Below, piece by piece: positions 22,220-33,211 of a stretch of DNA of 64,000 bases. Below the pieces are notes generated by a model. The model was not told the origin of the DNA. It did no database searches and worked only from the letters and a program-made list of their open reading frames with translations. The position numbers and the translations under genes were made by a program. Position 1 is the stretch's first letter; every line of letters starts with the position of its first letter. Source of the stretch: Scilla litardierei (lineage: Eukaryota; Streptophyta; Magnoliopsida; Asparagales; Asparagaceae); NCBI GenBank assembly GCA_030789695.1, contig CM061139.1, positions 102,656,037 to 102,720,036 on the forward strand. Reading direction: 5' to 3'.

Positions 22220-24118
22220 GTGCACCCACATATCATCTTGCATATCACACCAAATAGCCACAACATCATAGCAAAAGACAAGGATAAGGGTAAGAAACCC
22301 ATGGTGGTGGTGGAGCCGTCTCGCAAGAGACAACGATTCACACGTCATACGCGTGGACGTGTTCTTCCATCACCGCCTACCCAACCACAACCCCAACCTG
22401 TCGTACCTGTGGTAGACCCACTGCTTGGATCGCAGGGAGTTCGTTTTATGAGCCAAGCACACAAAGATTTCTATTCTCGTCTCAGCCAATGTTCTCACCT
22501 AGCCACCAAGTTCGCACATGATCAAACCTTATTTGATCTCGGTGTTTTCACCGAAGTCGAATCCCTATTCATAAACTTAGGTTGGCTTAATTTCCTGCAC
22601 TCCCATGCCCTATCCTACCCCGTTCTCACACTAGAATTTCTCTCCACTATCAAAATTGAGACGGGGTCAAATATCGATTTTCGCCTTCGAAACCGAAACT
22701 TCCGTGCCCCTTTGACTACCATCAACGATATTTTCGGTTTTCCCAATCTTGAAGGCATCATCATCCCCAATGAATTGCATGCCGACTTTGATGTCGGCTT
22801 CTTTTGGGGATGCCTCACATTACACGATCATTATCCTAGGGGCAAGGCCAAGGCCTCTTCTATTATCCACCCGGTCTTCCGTCTCGCCCATCGCATTATC
22901 TCTAGCACTTTCTTTCCAAGGGATGAGTCCGGTATCGTGACCATCCCAGATTTATTCATTTTATGGGCGATGACCTTTCCTTACATTCCCGGTGTTGACG
23001 GGATTACTTTCGAGGCACCGTGCATACGCATCAGCGCCGCTGTGTGGCTAATTCAAAAGCTTGTTGATATTAGCCGTGCAAACAAAGGAAAATATTGCTG
23101 CGGTGGCCTCATCACTATCATTGCCCTACACCCTCCCTTCAACATCGAGCTTCCCCCCGATTTGCCCCATGCCCCAGGATCTACATATCTTGACATCGAT
23201 GTCCTAAGGCACACCCATATGATCAAACCGCTAGGCGGCGGTCGGTTTACTTTCCACTACGGCCATCCCCCCGCACCATATACCATTCTACCGAACCCTG
23301 GCCACATGACCATTGAACTTCAGGCAGATTGGTCTTTTCCACCAGATCCTGAATTTGTGGGGGGGCTACACCTTCAGTTTGTTCTCCCTGACGCTCCTAG
23401 ACTACCTTCCCCTGCCGTCCACTTAGACGAGCATGATATCCCTGAGTTCAGAGGAGACCCCGGGGCTGGACCCAGTGTCACCACCCCGGCTGCTGATGCC
23501 ATTTATTCTGAGGCCCTGATCACGGCCCTGCATGGCCTGGCCTCTCATGTCGACACGACCACTGCTGTCGGCACACACTCTGTGATGCGTCGTGCTACTT
23601 CAGCTCGCCTCGCTCTCGAGGCCGAGATGGCTGCCTTGCGTGCTGGCGCATCCTCCTCCACCTCCTTGGATCCATCTACTTATTTCCTATCACATCCATG
23701 TTTCCTCGCTCTCGAGCGAAACGTCACCGCCATTCTCCGCCTTCTTATCCATGTCCACGGTCCTCCACCCACTTCCCCACCCACATCGCCTCCTCAACGA
23801 TCTTCCCCTCCCACCACCACTACCACTGACCCACCACTCCTACCACCTTTCACCTCCATCACCACAGCTTACTCGCGTCGCAGGAAGCAGGTCGCTGTGC
23901 ATGCGAGATCATTACCCACACCCTCCTCATCAGTCGCCGCATCCCTACCACCTTCCGTTACCACCGAAACTCCACCCATCATTCACATCCCCACCGCGCC
24001 CATCCGTCCACCATCTCCACCCCTTTCTCCGCTTCTTCGCACACCTGTCACCTCTCCCGACCACACCCCTCCGCTCTCTTTCGAGGAGGATGAGGAGCCT
24101 TCCGCTCCTGCACCTTGA
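22220..24118 (+). CDS. Athila ORF-1 family / env-like protein
   Basis: Open for 633 codons including the stop. The first codon of the open stretch is GTG at 22220, not credible in plants; the first ATG is at 22301 (MVVVEPSRKRQRFTRHTRGR), giving about 605 residues. The upstream part could instead join by splicing, as proposed for Athila env-like mRNAs. A basic N-terminus precedes a conserved core (HKDFYSRLSQCSHLATKFAH, FRLRNRNFRAPLTTINDIFG, FFWGCLTLHDHYPRGKAKAS, GGLITIIALHPPFNIELP) matching the plant Athila ORF-1 family (PF03078, from memory). The C-terminal third is rich in Pro, Ser and Thr. No clear signal peptide or transmembrane segment was seen, so a fusogenic envelope role is not supported. 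It stays open while gag-protease has five stops, and it follows the candidate internal promoter. Confidence 0.8.
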   Translation: MHPHIILHITPNSHNIIAKDKDKGKKPMVVVEPSRKRQRFTRHTRGRVLPSPPTQPQPQPVVPVVDPLLGSQGVRFMSQAHKDFYSRLSQCSHLATKFAHDQTLFDLGVFTEVESLFINLGWLNFLHSHALSYPVLTLEFLSTIKIETGSNIDFRLRNRNFRAPLTTINDIFGFPNLEGIIIPNELHADFDVGFFWGCLTLHDHYPRGKAKASSIIHPVFRLAHRIISSTFFPRDESGIVTIPDLFILWAMTFPYIPGVDGITFEAPCIRISAAVWLIQKLVDISRANKGKYCCGGLITIIALHPPFNIELPPDLPHAPGSTYLDIDVLRHTHMIKPLGGGRFTFHYGHPPAPYTILPNPGHMTIELQADWSFPPDPEFVGGLHLQFVLPDAPRLPSPAVHLDEHDIPEFRGDPGAGPSVTTPAADAIYSEALITALHGLASHVDTTTAVGTHSVMRRATSARLALEAEMAALRAGASSSTSLDPSTYFLSHPCFLALERNVTAILRLLIHVHGPPPTSPPTSPPQRSSPPTTTTTDPPLLPPFTSITTAYSRRRKQVAVHARSLPTPSSSVAASLPPSVTTETPPIIHIPTAPIRPPSPPLSPLLRTPVTSPDHTPPLSFEEDEEPSAPAP

Positions 24119-25788
24119 TTTCCCTTTTTTTCTGATTTTTCCCCTAGCCATTTTTTCTGATTCACCATGATCACATCTTTTTCCTGGCATTATTGAGATC
24201 AGCTTGGGGAAAATCATTATTTTGTTATTGTTGTCGAGTCACTTGTTTGTTATATGCTTGTTATATGTGTTCGTGTGTATGTCTTTTGTATAGTTGGTTT
24301 CGGTATTTATTTTCTTTATTTTTCTATGTCTCGTTTTGTGTGTTTTTCATGTTTTTCCTGTTTCTTTGTCGGTGCATACTTCCCTCCCATCTTTCGTCGC
24401 CCTCCCGCATTTAATCCTATTGCATTGAGGGCAATGCAATGTTCAGCTTGGGGGGTCGCACTATGTACGTCAGTCGTGTCTTTTTCACCGTTTTTGAGTC
24501 GTTTTCGTCGTGTTTTTATTTTTTTTCTTTCCATCCTTTTATTCTCCCGCACCTAGAGATGACCCCGCATGATGAAACTGCCACTAAACCACACGCACAC
24601 TTAGCTGAGCTATGATACCTATCTTCACTAACACTAGGAAGCCGAGTTCTATTGCATTTTATGCTCCGTGGGTTCACTTTGCTTTTTTGTGTTGAGTTGT
24701 GCGTTGTGACTAGCTAGTTGGGGTGCTTCTACGTTGTGATTTTGTTTTATATGCTTGTCCTTAGATGAACCCTAGACTATCATGCTTCAATTTCGAATAT
24801 GTGGTATATTGCCTCCACCGTATGCTTCTTTATGCATGAATCATCTATATATTTACACTTCAAATCGCTTGTATCAGGACTCTATCAATAAGACTAGGAT
24901 AACCCATGTTGCTTACGCTCTGATCCGCGAAAAATTTCCTTTTGCTCGAGTGTTTAGAATTTGAATTCTTTTTTGTTTTACTTGGTGCAAATCCCCTCGT
25001 CGTGTACTTTACTTCCACTTGGGAGAGTACACAATTTTGCCACTTACCTGCGCATCGTTCTCCCGCTTTTGGAGAATGTGCATTATCCCACTTCCAAAAA
25101 AGGGGAGAGAAGGAAAAAGAAAAAGAAAAAAGAAAAAAAGAGAGAAAAGAAAGAATATGTATAGCCAAAATCCAAAAAAAATATCCAAATATCCAAAACC
25201 CCAAAAATCTTCTGTTGTGAATATTACTCCTACCGCCATGAATAAAGGGAAGGCGAGAATTTGCACCAAGTGCTCTCCTCCATACCTACTCAACCCCTTT
25301 CATTTTCGAACACACTTGGCATAGGAACTTTCTAGCAATCATCTTGGCAATCGTGCGATGATTACCTAGTTTCTAGCAGTAGAGTCCCTGACATATGATA
25401 TGTTTCTATTCTTACTCTATTCTCATGCATGCTTGAACTATTATTCACCGCTAATTCGAATTGATTCGATTTTTCGGTCATTCCATGGATATGTGTATAT
25501 GGAGCTTGATTGCATGATTTAGATAGCAACACAGTTTGCTAGCTCACAACCACACTCACTTGCGCTTCACCGCGTGGACCCACGACGCTAGTAGGGACTC
25601 GTATTCCTGGGCTTAGTGCTATGCTTCTCGTGTGCTTGCTAGGTGTGGCGTGTTAGTTTCCGTTGGATCTGACGGGTAATATAGGATTTCCTTTTCTTTT
25701 TCTGTTTCTTTCTTTCTATTTTCCCCTCCGAGCTCATATTCTCACTCGTCTTCATCGAGGACGAGGAAGGGTTCAGCTTGGGGGATTT
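24119..25788 (+). other. Athila 3' non-coding region with repeated PPT-like motifs
   Basis: No convincing gene. The motif cagcttgggg appears three times: near 24201 (followed by aaaa), 24447 (gaatgttcagcttggggg-like, followed by gtcgc) and 25773 (cagcttgggggattt, directly before the 3' LTR). The last is the polypurine tract; the others are candidate internal tracts. A purine-only stretch (about 25095-25155, mostly A and G) lies between them. The start of the region is T-rich. Confidence 0.7.
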
Positions 25789-26037
25789 TGACGTGCGTTT
25801 ATATTTTATATATTCACGCACGTCTTCTCTGTAATTTCCCGTCTTTTTTCATTGTTTTGAATCCATTCCCTTGTGTTTTTAGTTCCTTTTCACTTTCGTT
25901 GTTTTTGTGTGATTTTGCAGGATATTGCTAGCGCAGGGGACATACAAAGCCAACATCATGAGTCCTCAGAGCAACGGGAGTTGTCGCACGAGATCCTGAG
26001 AGCCAATCATCAAGATAAACCATGTATCAGCTCTCAA

Positions 26038-26345
26038 CTGATCGGGTGGACAGATCCACACGATCGGTTCATGCAGCCGTATCAGACACGAGGAAGAAGC
26101 AACTCCACCCGATCGGTTTAGTGATCGGGTGGATGTGACACATGGCACTGTTTTAAAAGACAAAGTTCACCCGATCGGTTTACTTGTCAACCGATCGGGT
26201 CACCTGTAGCAGCTGCTTCCCCAAGCGCAAGAATTCAAAGACTCACCCGATCGGTTTAGCGATCGGGTGGGGTTTATCAGAGGCTGAAGACCGAACTTCT
26301 CGTCGTTTCACCCGATCGGGTGAAGTCTCACCCGATCGGTGTGAA
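26038..26345. repeat. CCCGATCGGG palindrome cluster, 3' LTR
   Basis: Ten sites, one more than in the 5' LTR, in the same order and polarity. The site near 26309 is the complete 14-bp palindrome; its 5' LTR counterpart has CCCGATCAAG. Better preservation here allows the ancestral arrangement to be read. Confidence 0.85.
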
Positions 26346-26626
26346 CGTCTATTTTTGTCTTTTAGTGAGAATATTCCCTGACATCTTGCCAAAATGTATA
26401 AATAGATCTAGGTTTCCCAGAAAACGTAATCCCCATTTTCTTAAGCTGTTTTAAGGATTCTGGCTGCTCAGAATTTATTTTTATTTGTAAGTTCTTTGAT
26501 CGTTCTTATATTTTAATATTGCGTTTATACTACTATTTGCTACAGTAATCTATTGCTTGATTTTTATTTTGATGGCTATAATCTGTTTTATTGCTTCTCA
26601 TGCCATGATTAGTGAGTAGTTCTTAA

Positions 26627-28132
26627 TGTTGAGTATTGTTTCCCCTGATTTGGTTTTGATGATGAACAAACATAAATATTGGGTACTAATTGTCTTTGAG
26701 CGCAGTTATGAAGATCGTCACCAAATTACCTTGTAGATCTCAAGCGACGTCCCAATATTTCTTTAGAGTGCGTAATCGATGTGCCTGAAGCTTCGTTTGA
26801 AGCTCAAGGAGTATTTATGAAGTCGAGGGACTCAGAATCTTCATATAGAAGCTTTTGAAGACGGTTTGTAATGTTTATTTTCATTGTCTTCCAGAATGTT
26901 AAGCCTTGAGTAATACTTGTCTTAGTTATCCTCTTACATATCCTATCTTATCTCTAGGATTGTCTTAGAAGCCATTAGGATGTGTTCCTTAGCTTATCGC
27001 TTCGTTTCATGGTTTTCTGTGCATCTTAGTTGGTTCAAGTAGAAGGACCAACCGACTAGATGACGATCTAATCGGTTGGAAATTCTTCTTGAACCGACTA
27101 ATCATCCTTGTGAATTTTGGCATTCTTACTGTTGACCAATTAGTCGGTCCAAGAAGGCTCACCGACCGACTAGTTGTCAAACTAGTTAGTTGATGTTTCT
27201 TCTTAGACCGACTAGTTTATCCTCCTTATTTCATTATATTCTCTGTCAACCTTCTAGTCGGTCCAAGAAGGTTCACTGACCAACTAGTTGTCAAACTAAT
27301 CGGTCAGTGATCCTTCTTAGACCGATTAAGCTGCTTTAATTTTCCAGCCGTTGGAGAATTTATTTCCACGATTTTTCTTGATCTGTTTTGATTCTTTCCA
27401 TATCTGTTTGACTCGTTTCTAACATGGAAATATTTCTAATATGAGATGAAATTCAGATCTAATAGGTATTCATTCGTTTATCAATTCTTCAAGGGCTTTC
27501 TCTCTCACAAAAAATCTCTCTTTTCTTCTTTGTGACCTAATTTCTCAAAGAGAGTTTTCAGATCTAGTGCGGTCATTCTCCTGAGAGGTTGAATCACGAC
27601 CATCTTCATTGCCCTAGCCATCTCACACTGTTCATCTTGGTGGTGCTAGGGTTTCGTGCTCACTCTTTCTCAAAATCCTTCCTTGCCCTAAATCCGTAAG
27701 TATTTTCTCAAGGCATATGATTTTGTGGTAAGTGTTTTCTATTTCATTAAATTTATTATATTGAGTTTATCTCTCGGTTTGTGAGAGAAGTTCGTGATCC
27801 CGGTTTGTGGGAGTCACGATCAAACTGTTGTATTGTTTGATCTTGTAGTAGTTTCTACAAGAAGCTATTTAGTGGAACCTTGAGTTAGTGGATTCTAACT
27901 CAAGTAGCCGGAGGGGATCCGGATGCCTGGGACGTAGGATCACCGGGAACAAGTCGGGGAGACTTGAATGGATCCGAACCCATTACTTCGTTTGTTTGCA
28001 TTGTGTTTGTATTGTTGTACTTATTATTCCGCATAGTTGTTTGTGATTGCACGATAATTCGGACTCTTGATTATTTTAAAGTACTATTCACCCTCCCTCT
28101 AGTACTTGTGCAGTAGCTACCAGGGCATTACA
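26627..28132 (+). mobile_element. Sirevirus-like solo LTR
   Basis: 1,506 bp from TGTTGAGTATTG to GGGCATTACA, flanked by perfect cttaa duplications (26622-26626 and 28133-28137). The start (gatgatgaacaaacat, ttgggtactaat) also appears in the minus-strand solo LTR near 62590-62640. The end (actattcaccctccctctag) is of the type seen in Sirevirus LTRs. U3 (27040-27335) is dense in ACCGACTAG / CTAGTCGGT half-sites. The Athila LTR is continuous across the insertion point, so no internal sequence remains. Confidence 0.9.
27040..27335. repeat. CCGACTAG/CTAGTCGG motif cluster
   Basis: About eleven full or near half-sites in both orientations within 300 bp, for example accgactagatg, attagtcggtcc, accgactagttg, ctagtcggtcc and aatcggtcag. 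Paired half-sites would form a CCGACTAGTCGG palindrome. Position in the LTR corresponds to U3. Confidence 0.75.
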
Positions 28133-28867
28133 CTTAAATCTGGGACATTGGTGGAAGCCCCTTCGTGGGTTCTCCCTAGAACGACCATAGGATTAGGGAT
28201 TCGATAGGATATATGGATTCAGATGGTTATGCGGGGGCGTTTAATTGTCACTGGCGGGAGAAAGACCGCCTTTAACCGTCGGGCCAAGGGGAAATAAAAT
28301 GGGAGTTTGATTCCCTAGCCACAGCTCACCCCCTAGCGTAGACATTGATTCCTCGCGCGTAGGAACGGCTTGGATGAAATGTCAGGAGCACTCGCTGTGA
28401 GCTTAGTGCTTCCGGAGTCGGGCGGTGTTGGACATGGGAATGCCCATCGTCCGAACCCGGGTAGACCTAGCGTATCATCCTGGGCATCGACCAGAATATC
28501 GGGCCCATGGGACGCTAGGTACCACTATTAGAGGCAACGTCTCACCGCTAAACCCTAGAATCCGATCACATTCCTATCCTTTGGTCGTAATAGTGAGAAT
28601 TCGTGATAGGGCAGAAGCCAAGGTCCTAGGTTGCCTTTTTTATCTCTTACACCTTTTTCATTAGTTTACTATCGTGACATCCAACACGCGATTAAGCTAC
28701 CTCACCCACTGGGTGATCAGGATCCCGATTGTTCACAAGCACAACACACGCCTCCCTGTGTTCGACACCCAAGCCACACTTCGACACCGTGCGCTTGCGA
28801 TTTACAAATTCTAATCCCAGTATCCCCTTCCCGATTTGAGTGCCAAACGGACGGGTGGTCAGTGATC

Positions 28868-29021
28868 AATGGTGTATAAGTAATAAGACTCCATAATACA
28901 GCATAATAGATGCATTTTAGCAGATCCAATCCTTAGGCTCTGACATATGAACATCCGTAGAGACTAATATGTTATAGCGGTATGAGATACCGAGATAAAT
29001 AGCCTGAGTACAAGTGGGAGA
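28868..29021 (+). other. Copia 3' internal tail and polypurine tract
   Basis: Body of the gag-only copia resumes after the Athila target duplication (28863-28867). It is non-coding and ends with aagtgggaga at 29012-29021, a standard polypurine tract placed directly before the 3' LTR start TGTAGGAAG at 29022. Confidence 0.8.
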
Positions 29022-29083
29022 TGTAGGAAGATATATGCCCTCGAGGCAATTTATCCTAGAAAACATCTTGTTCAAATAAATGG
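29022..29083 (+). repeat. Copia 3' LTR, first part
   Basis: The first 62 bp of the LTR, nearly identical to 9151-9212. It is broken at 29083 by the Tat insertion; its last five bases (aatgg) are the Tat target duplication. Confidence 0.9.
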
Positions 29084-29230
29084 TGTTACGACCTAAAGAT
29101 CGTAGGAGCCCGACTCCCGCCCGGATCCGCTAACATACCCCATTAACTCACCATTTCGCAAAAGGGCCACCGCCCCGAAAATCCGGGGCATCATGGAGAC
29201 AGGCGCGCCTTGCAGCGCTCCCCGAACCGG

Positions 29231-29340
29231 CCGAGGCGAACAACCGTAGCCGCCCGAGGCGAACAACCGCAGCCAGCCGAGGCGAACAACCGCAGCCGGC
29301 CGAGGCGAACAACCGCAGCCGGCCGAGGTGAACTACCGCA
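29231..29340. repeat. 22-bp direct repeats in Tat LTR
   Basis: Five consecutive copies of a unit like GCCGAGGCGAACAACCGCA with small changes. The 3' LTR carries the same five near 42350-42460, so the array predates insertion. Confidence 0.85.
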
Positions 29341-29805
29341 TCCGCCCGACCCACCGGGGTAGCACGCTTGGGGATGCTTGGGTAGCTAGGCCAGGCCTAT
29401 TGACGGGCGCGGACGTATCCTTCCGTACCGGCGGGCCATACCCCATGATCGATCGGGGGGCGCGGCCGGGCCGGACAACCCCCGATCGGAACGGCCCGTC
29501 CGATTCCCGCGAACCGCGGCGCCTAGAGTGACACAGCCAGACCTTTAGTTCGTCGCTAACGACAAACAGCCTAGGACAAGGACACGACTGACACATACGT
29601 CACCCGACCGCCTGACAAAGCACCCCCCAGGCGGCTGACCCGTCCGACGGTTAGTGCTTTCGGCCCTGACATCCCGACAAAAGCACCCCTTGGCCGTCGC
29701 GCCGCCTGACAGAAGCAGGTCAGAAACTCCTGTTCCCGATGTCCTTGTCTAAAGCTTCCGCTGACACCCGAGCCAGCTCAGCACGCCTAGTCATCACCCG
29801 TCAGG

Positions 29806-29839
29806 TATAAATACCCCCTCTCCTCTTACGGAGAGGGGG
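29806..29839 (+). promoter_or_regulatory. TATA box with adjacent 10-bp hairpin
   Basis: TATAAATA at 29806-29813 is followed at once by CCCCCTCTCC, a six-base loop (tcttac) and the exact complement GGAGAGGGGG (29814-29839). The 3' LTR has the same arrangement near 42925-42960. The stem fills the interval where the transcription start would lie. Confidence 0.8.
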
Positions 29840-30286
29840 TTGAAGAATTCTCTCTCATTCTATTATCCACACACGAGAGCTAAGGTCTTCCATATCTTTG
29901 CTCTCCCACCTATAGCTCGTCACGCGCGGCGGATACACAGAGAGTCCGACCGGCGTGTCCAGCCCCCCATTTTAAGCCCTATTACTGACTTAGGCATCGG
30001 AGGGGCTAAGGGTTGAACCCCAACCCTGCCCTTCTGACGAGTTGTTCGTGCTGCAGGAGAGCCCGCCCCTTGACCGGAGTCAGCTTCAGCCCCCTGCCGT
30101 CCAACCCTCCTCAGCGGCGTCCGGCGAGATTCGACCCCGTGAGCATCACCGGCGACGGATCCGACTTCTTCACCCTACTAATCACTTGTAAAACAGCCTA
30201 CCCAAACCCTCATTTCCGTATAACCACCGTGCCCTTGGTTCCCCATAATACAAATTCATTGTACGCGAGTTCCACCTCGTAACAAT

Positions 30287-30304
30287 TGGCGCCGTCTGTG
30301 GGAA
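30287..30304 (+). other. Tat primer-binding site
   Basis: TGGCGCCGTCTGTGGGAA starts two bases after the LTR end. This form is common in Tat-lineage elements. I do not assign the tRNA. Confidence 0.75.
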
Positions 30305-30319
30305 CGAAGGGTCACACCC

Positions 30320-32340
30320 ATGTTAGATTCCATGCCGATCCTGCGGAACCCTGACCATGACAAAGATCCCGTGGGTCAGGAACCGCTCTCTCTACAAATC
30401 ACCCCGGCGTCCGACGCCCTTCCGGGCGTGCGCACCGAAACTGAACCTACTTCATCCCACGTCGTCCTGAAGAGCTTCGAGGCCGTCACTCAGGTCAGGG
30501 GAGGCTATCAGACGACCGGAACGGAGCCTCCGCCCGGCCCCTCAGAGCCCCAGAACGTGAGGCGGAACCTCCGTCTTCAGTTCGAGGAGGAGGGAGAAAA
30601 CAGGGGGCTCGCTGAGGAGATTGCGGCCCAGCAAAGGCTCCTGGAAGAGGAGATGGAGGTTGCGCAGCGGTGGAGGCGCCTGGGGGAGGCGACCGCCGCG
30701 CAAAGGCGTTTGGACGAGGCGGCCGAGACCGCCCGGAGGGCCTACCAGGAAGAAGAGGTCGCCCGCCGCCAACTCCGCTTCATCGTCGCGGAGCGCGAGA
30801 GGCTAAGGAGAGAAAACAGGAGCAACCAAGAAGTCCTTGAAGAGACGGCGACGGGCCGGCGGCCCGGGAACGGGCGGGACCCGTTGCTGAACAGGTCCCC
30901 GCCCGGAGGTGGTGGCCCGCATCACCAGCACCACCCCTCCGATACCCTGCACGAGGAAGCCGTTTGTCGACAACTACGCTTCCTCGCCGCTGAGCGCGAG
31001 AGGCTCCTCCGAGAGAATCAGGAACGGATGGAGGCCCGAGGAGAGCTGGCCGGGAGGCGCTGGCGCTGGGAGAGCCGTAGCCCACAACCCGTCGAATCCT
31101 CGGCCCAGGGAAGGAGCCCCGCCAGACGACCGTCGGGCTACTCCCCGGGGGCGGAGGACCGTCGACGGCTGTGGCGCGACCGAAGCCTGATCCCCGAATG
31201 GCGGAGAGGGGATGCCCCGGATCGCCCTACTTATCCGGAGGAGGCCACGCCGCTCGCACGGTGGATCACGTCCGCCCCAAGGCCCAAAAGGTTCAAACCC
31301 CCTCACTTGGCCACGTACAATGGGAGGGGCGACCCCCTCACACACGTACAACAATACCGGGGGGCGATGGAGGCGCAGGATGTGGACGAGGCGTTCCTAT
31401 GCCGACTTTTCTCCCAAAGCCTGAGGGACACCGCGCTGGACTGGTACTTCGGCTTGCCCGCGAGATCCGTCGGGAGCTTCGGCGAGCTGTCCCACAAGTT
31501 CTGCCAAGAGTTCCGGGCCGGACGGACGAAGAAGAAGCCCTTGGACTATCTCTGCACGATAGTCCAAGGAGAAGGAGAGACAACGGGTAGATACATCCGC
31601 CGTTTTCAGGAGGAGAGACGGGCGGTGGTGACGTGCGGCGATGAGGTGCTTATGCTGGCCTTCAAAACGGGGTTGCGGACTCGGAGTCTCCACAAATCCC
31701 TGCTCTGAGACCCGCCGACCGACTATGAGGCGTTGGTTGCTATGGCGGAGAGGCACGCGTTGGCCGAAGAGACGCTCGGTGCAAAGGCCTTATTCCCCTC
31801 GGCGAAACCGACTCAAGGCGAACCCCGATCACATCCTCGGCCGAGGCAGGAAGAGGGGGACCGAGCTCGCGACCGGCTAGCCCGACCAAGGCGGGAACCG
31901 CCCGGGCCTCGCCCCCAAGATCGCCCTGGTCCGGCGCGCAAGTTTGCTCCGGCACAAGGGCTCCCTCGAGTCGCCCCAAGACAAGAGGGCCCCCTGCGGG
32001 CGCATTACACGCAACTCAATGCCCCCCCTGATCGAGGTGATGGCCGCGGCTACACGAGCCGGTCTGCTGCCGGAACCGCCCCGAGAAATGAAGTCGGACC
32101 CAGCCTGGAGAGATTTTAAGAAATACTGCCGATACCACCGGGACCACGGCCACGACACTGACGACTGCTTCACCCTCAAAAGGGAAATCGAGCGGCTGAT
32201 CCAGGCGGGCCACCTGGGGGACTTCGTCGGAGGCCGGAGACCGGACCGAGAAGATGGAAACCACCGAAGGGCACGGAGGGCAGACCCTCCGGCAAACGGC
32301 GAGCGGGAAGAGCTTCACCCCCCGAAACTCGTCATGCGCA
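30320..32340 (+). pseudogene. Tat gag with one stop and one frameshift
   Basis: ATG at 30320 is the first after the primer site. The N-terminal third is Glu/Arg-rich with two similar segments (RRQLRFIVAERERLRRENR and CRQLRFLAAERERLLRENQ), an internal duplication likely to form coiled coils. The Gag capsid domain follows: PLARWITSAPRPKRFKPPHL, YNGRGDPLTHVQQYRGAM, LFSQSLRDTALDWYFGLP and ETTGRYIRRFQEERRAV. TGA at 31706 interrupts the frame, which continues with DPPTDYEALVAMAERHA. A run of C near 32022-32029 has a length change that moves the rest into the next frame, where the zinc-finger-like CRYHRDHGHDTDDCF and LKREIERLIQAGHLGDF follow. Two lesions only, consistent with a young element. Confidence 0.85.
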
Positions 32341-33086
32341 TAAACACGATATGCGGCGGGCCATCTTCAGGAGGGGCATCGTCGTCAAGCAAAAAGGCGT
32401 ATGCGAGACAAGTGATGACAGCGGGTCTTGGAGGGGACCAGAGAGGGAGAAGGATGGCCTACCCTCCCATTACTTTCAGTGACGAGGATCTAGAGGGGAT
32501 CGAGCAGCCCCACGACGACGCCATCGTCATCGAGGCCCAGATTGGGACGGCCATCGTCAGCCGCCTCCTGATCGACACAGGGAGCTCTTGCGACATCCTG
32601 TTCATGTCCACAATCGAGAAGATGGGGTTAAGGCCGACAGACCTGAGACCCTGTACCGGACCCCTCGTCGGTTTCACCGGTCACTCGACCCCCATCATGG
32701 GAGTGATCACCTTGCCGATAACCCTCGGAGAAGAACCACAGGTCGTCACTCGAATGACACTGTTCGTTGTGGTCGACATTATGTCGGCGTACAACGGGAT
32801 CATAGGACGACCTTACATGTCGGCCATCGGAGCGCTCCCCAGCCTTCTCCATCAGATGGTCAAGTTCCAAACCCCCCGAGGGGTGGGGATCGTACGGGGA
32901 AGCCAGAAGCTGTCTAGGAGCTGCTACGTAGGGTCGACCAAGCACAAGGGACCGGAGGTGAACCTGAAGATCGACTCCCCCAGGCGGAGTTATGACCCCC
33001 ACCAGCCAGAGTTAGCTCCAGTCGATGCCACTGCCGAGGGAAACAGGATCGACCGCGCGCCCACCCCCCTGAGAAGGACAGGCTAA
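32341..33086 (+). CDS. Tat aspartic protease (C-terminal part of gag-pro frame)
   Basis: Intact domain in the frame entered after the C-run: TFSDEDLEGIEQPHDDAIVI, the catalytic IDTGSSCDILF, EKMGLRPTDL, GFTGHSTPIMGVITLP, SAYNGIIGRPYMSAIGALPS and HQMVKFQTPRGVGIVRG. All expected catalytic and flap-region motifs are present. The frame ends at 33086 shortly after the protease. In autonomous Tat elements RT follows; here it is replaced by non-coding sequence and the tandem array. It is translated only as part of a gag-pro fusion, so upstream lesions would prevent its synthesis from this copy. Confidence 0.85.
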
Positions 33087-33211
33087 TCACTCCAAGGGGC
33101 GCGATGCGCCGGTCGTGGCATAGCCGGGAACTGTAAGTCCTGAACGAAATACCTTGTTCCCTTCTTTTTATCTTCGAATTTCGCCTTTTCTGCATGACAA
33201 TTTCAGTTCAA

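Larger units (their letters stand above)
16939..28862 (+). mobile_element. Athila-lineage element lacking pol
   Basis: TG...CA LTRs (16939-18492 and 25789-28862) are flanked by a perfect 5-bp duplication (gtgat). The primer site at 18500-18515 matches the 3' end of tRNA-Asp, as is usual for Athila. Order: gag with stops (18674-19960), protease region (19976-20983), a short mixed ORF (21046-21474), a palindrome-rich TATA region (21549-21833), an Athila ORF-1/env-like ORF (22220-24118), a non-coding 3' part, and the polypurine tract cagcttgggggattt before the 3' LTR. No RT, RNase H or integrase is present, so it depended on another element. A Sirevirus-like solo LTR later inserted into the 3' LTR. 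Confidence 0.9.
25789..28862 (+). repeat. Athila 3' LTR, interrupted by a solo LTR
   Basis: Starts TGACGTGCGTTTATATTT and ends GGACGGGTGGTCA. The Sirevirus-like solo LTR at 26627-28132 plus its duplicated cttaa splits it; without them it is about 1,563 bp. It has ten CCGATCGG-type sites (about 26038-26345), including a full CACCCGATCGGGTGA, and a TATA box near 26397. Confidence 0.9.
29084..30284 (+). repeat. Tat 5' LTR
   Basis: TGTTACGACC to CTCGTAACA; the ends form an 8-bp inverted repeat (tgttacga/tcgtaaca). It contains five 22-bp direct repeats (29231-29340), a TATA box and hairpin (29806-29839), and GC-rich sequence. Confidence 0.92.

Noticed and set aside
22220..24118. True viral envelope glycoprotein
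   Set aside because: No signal peptide, transmembrane segment or fusion-type region was evident; the family match is to the Athila ORF-1 family of unknown function.
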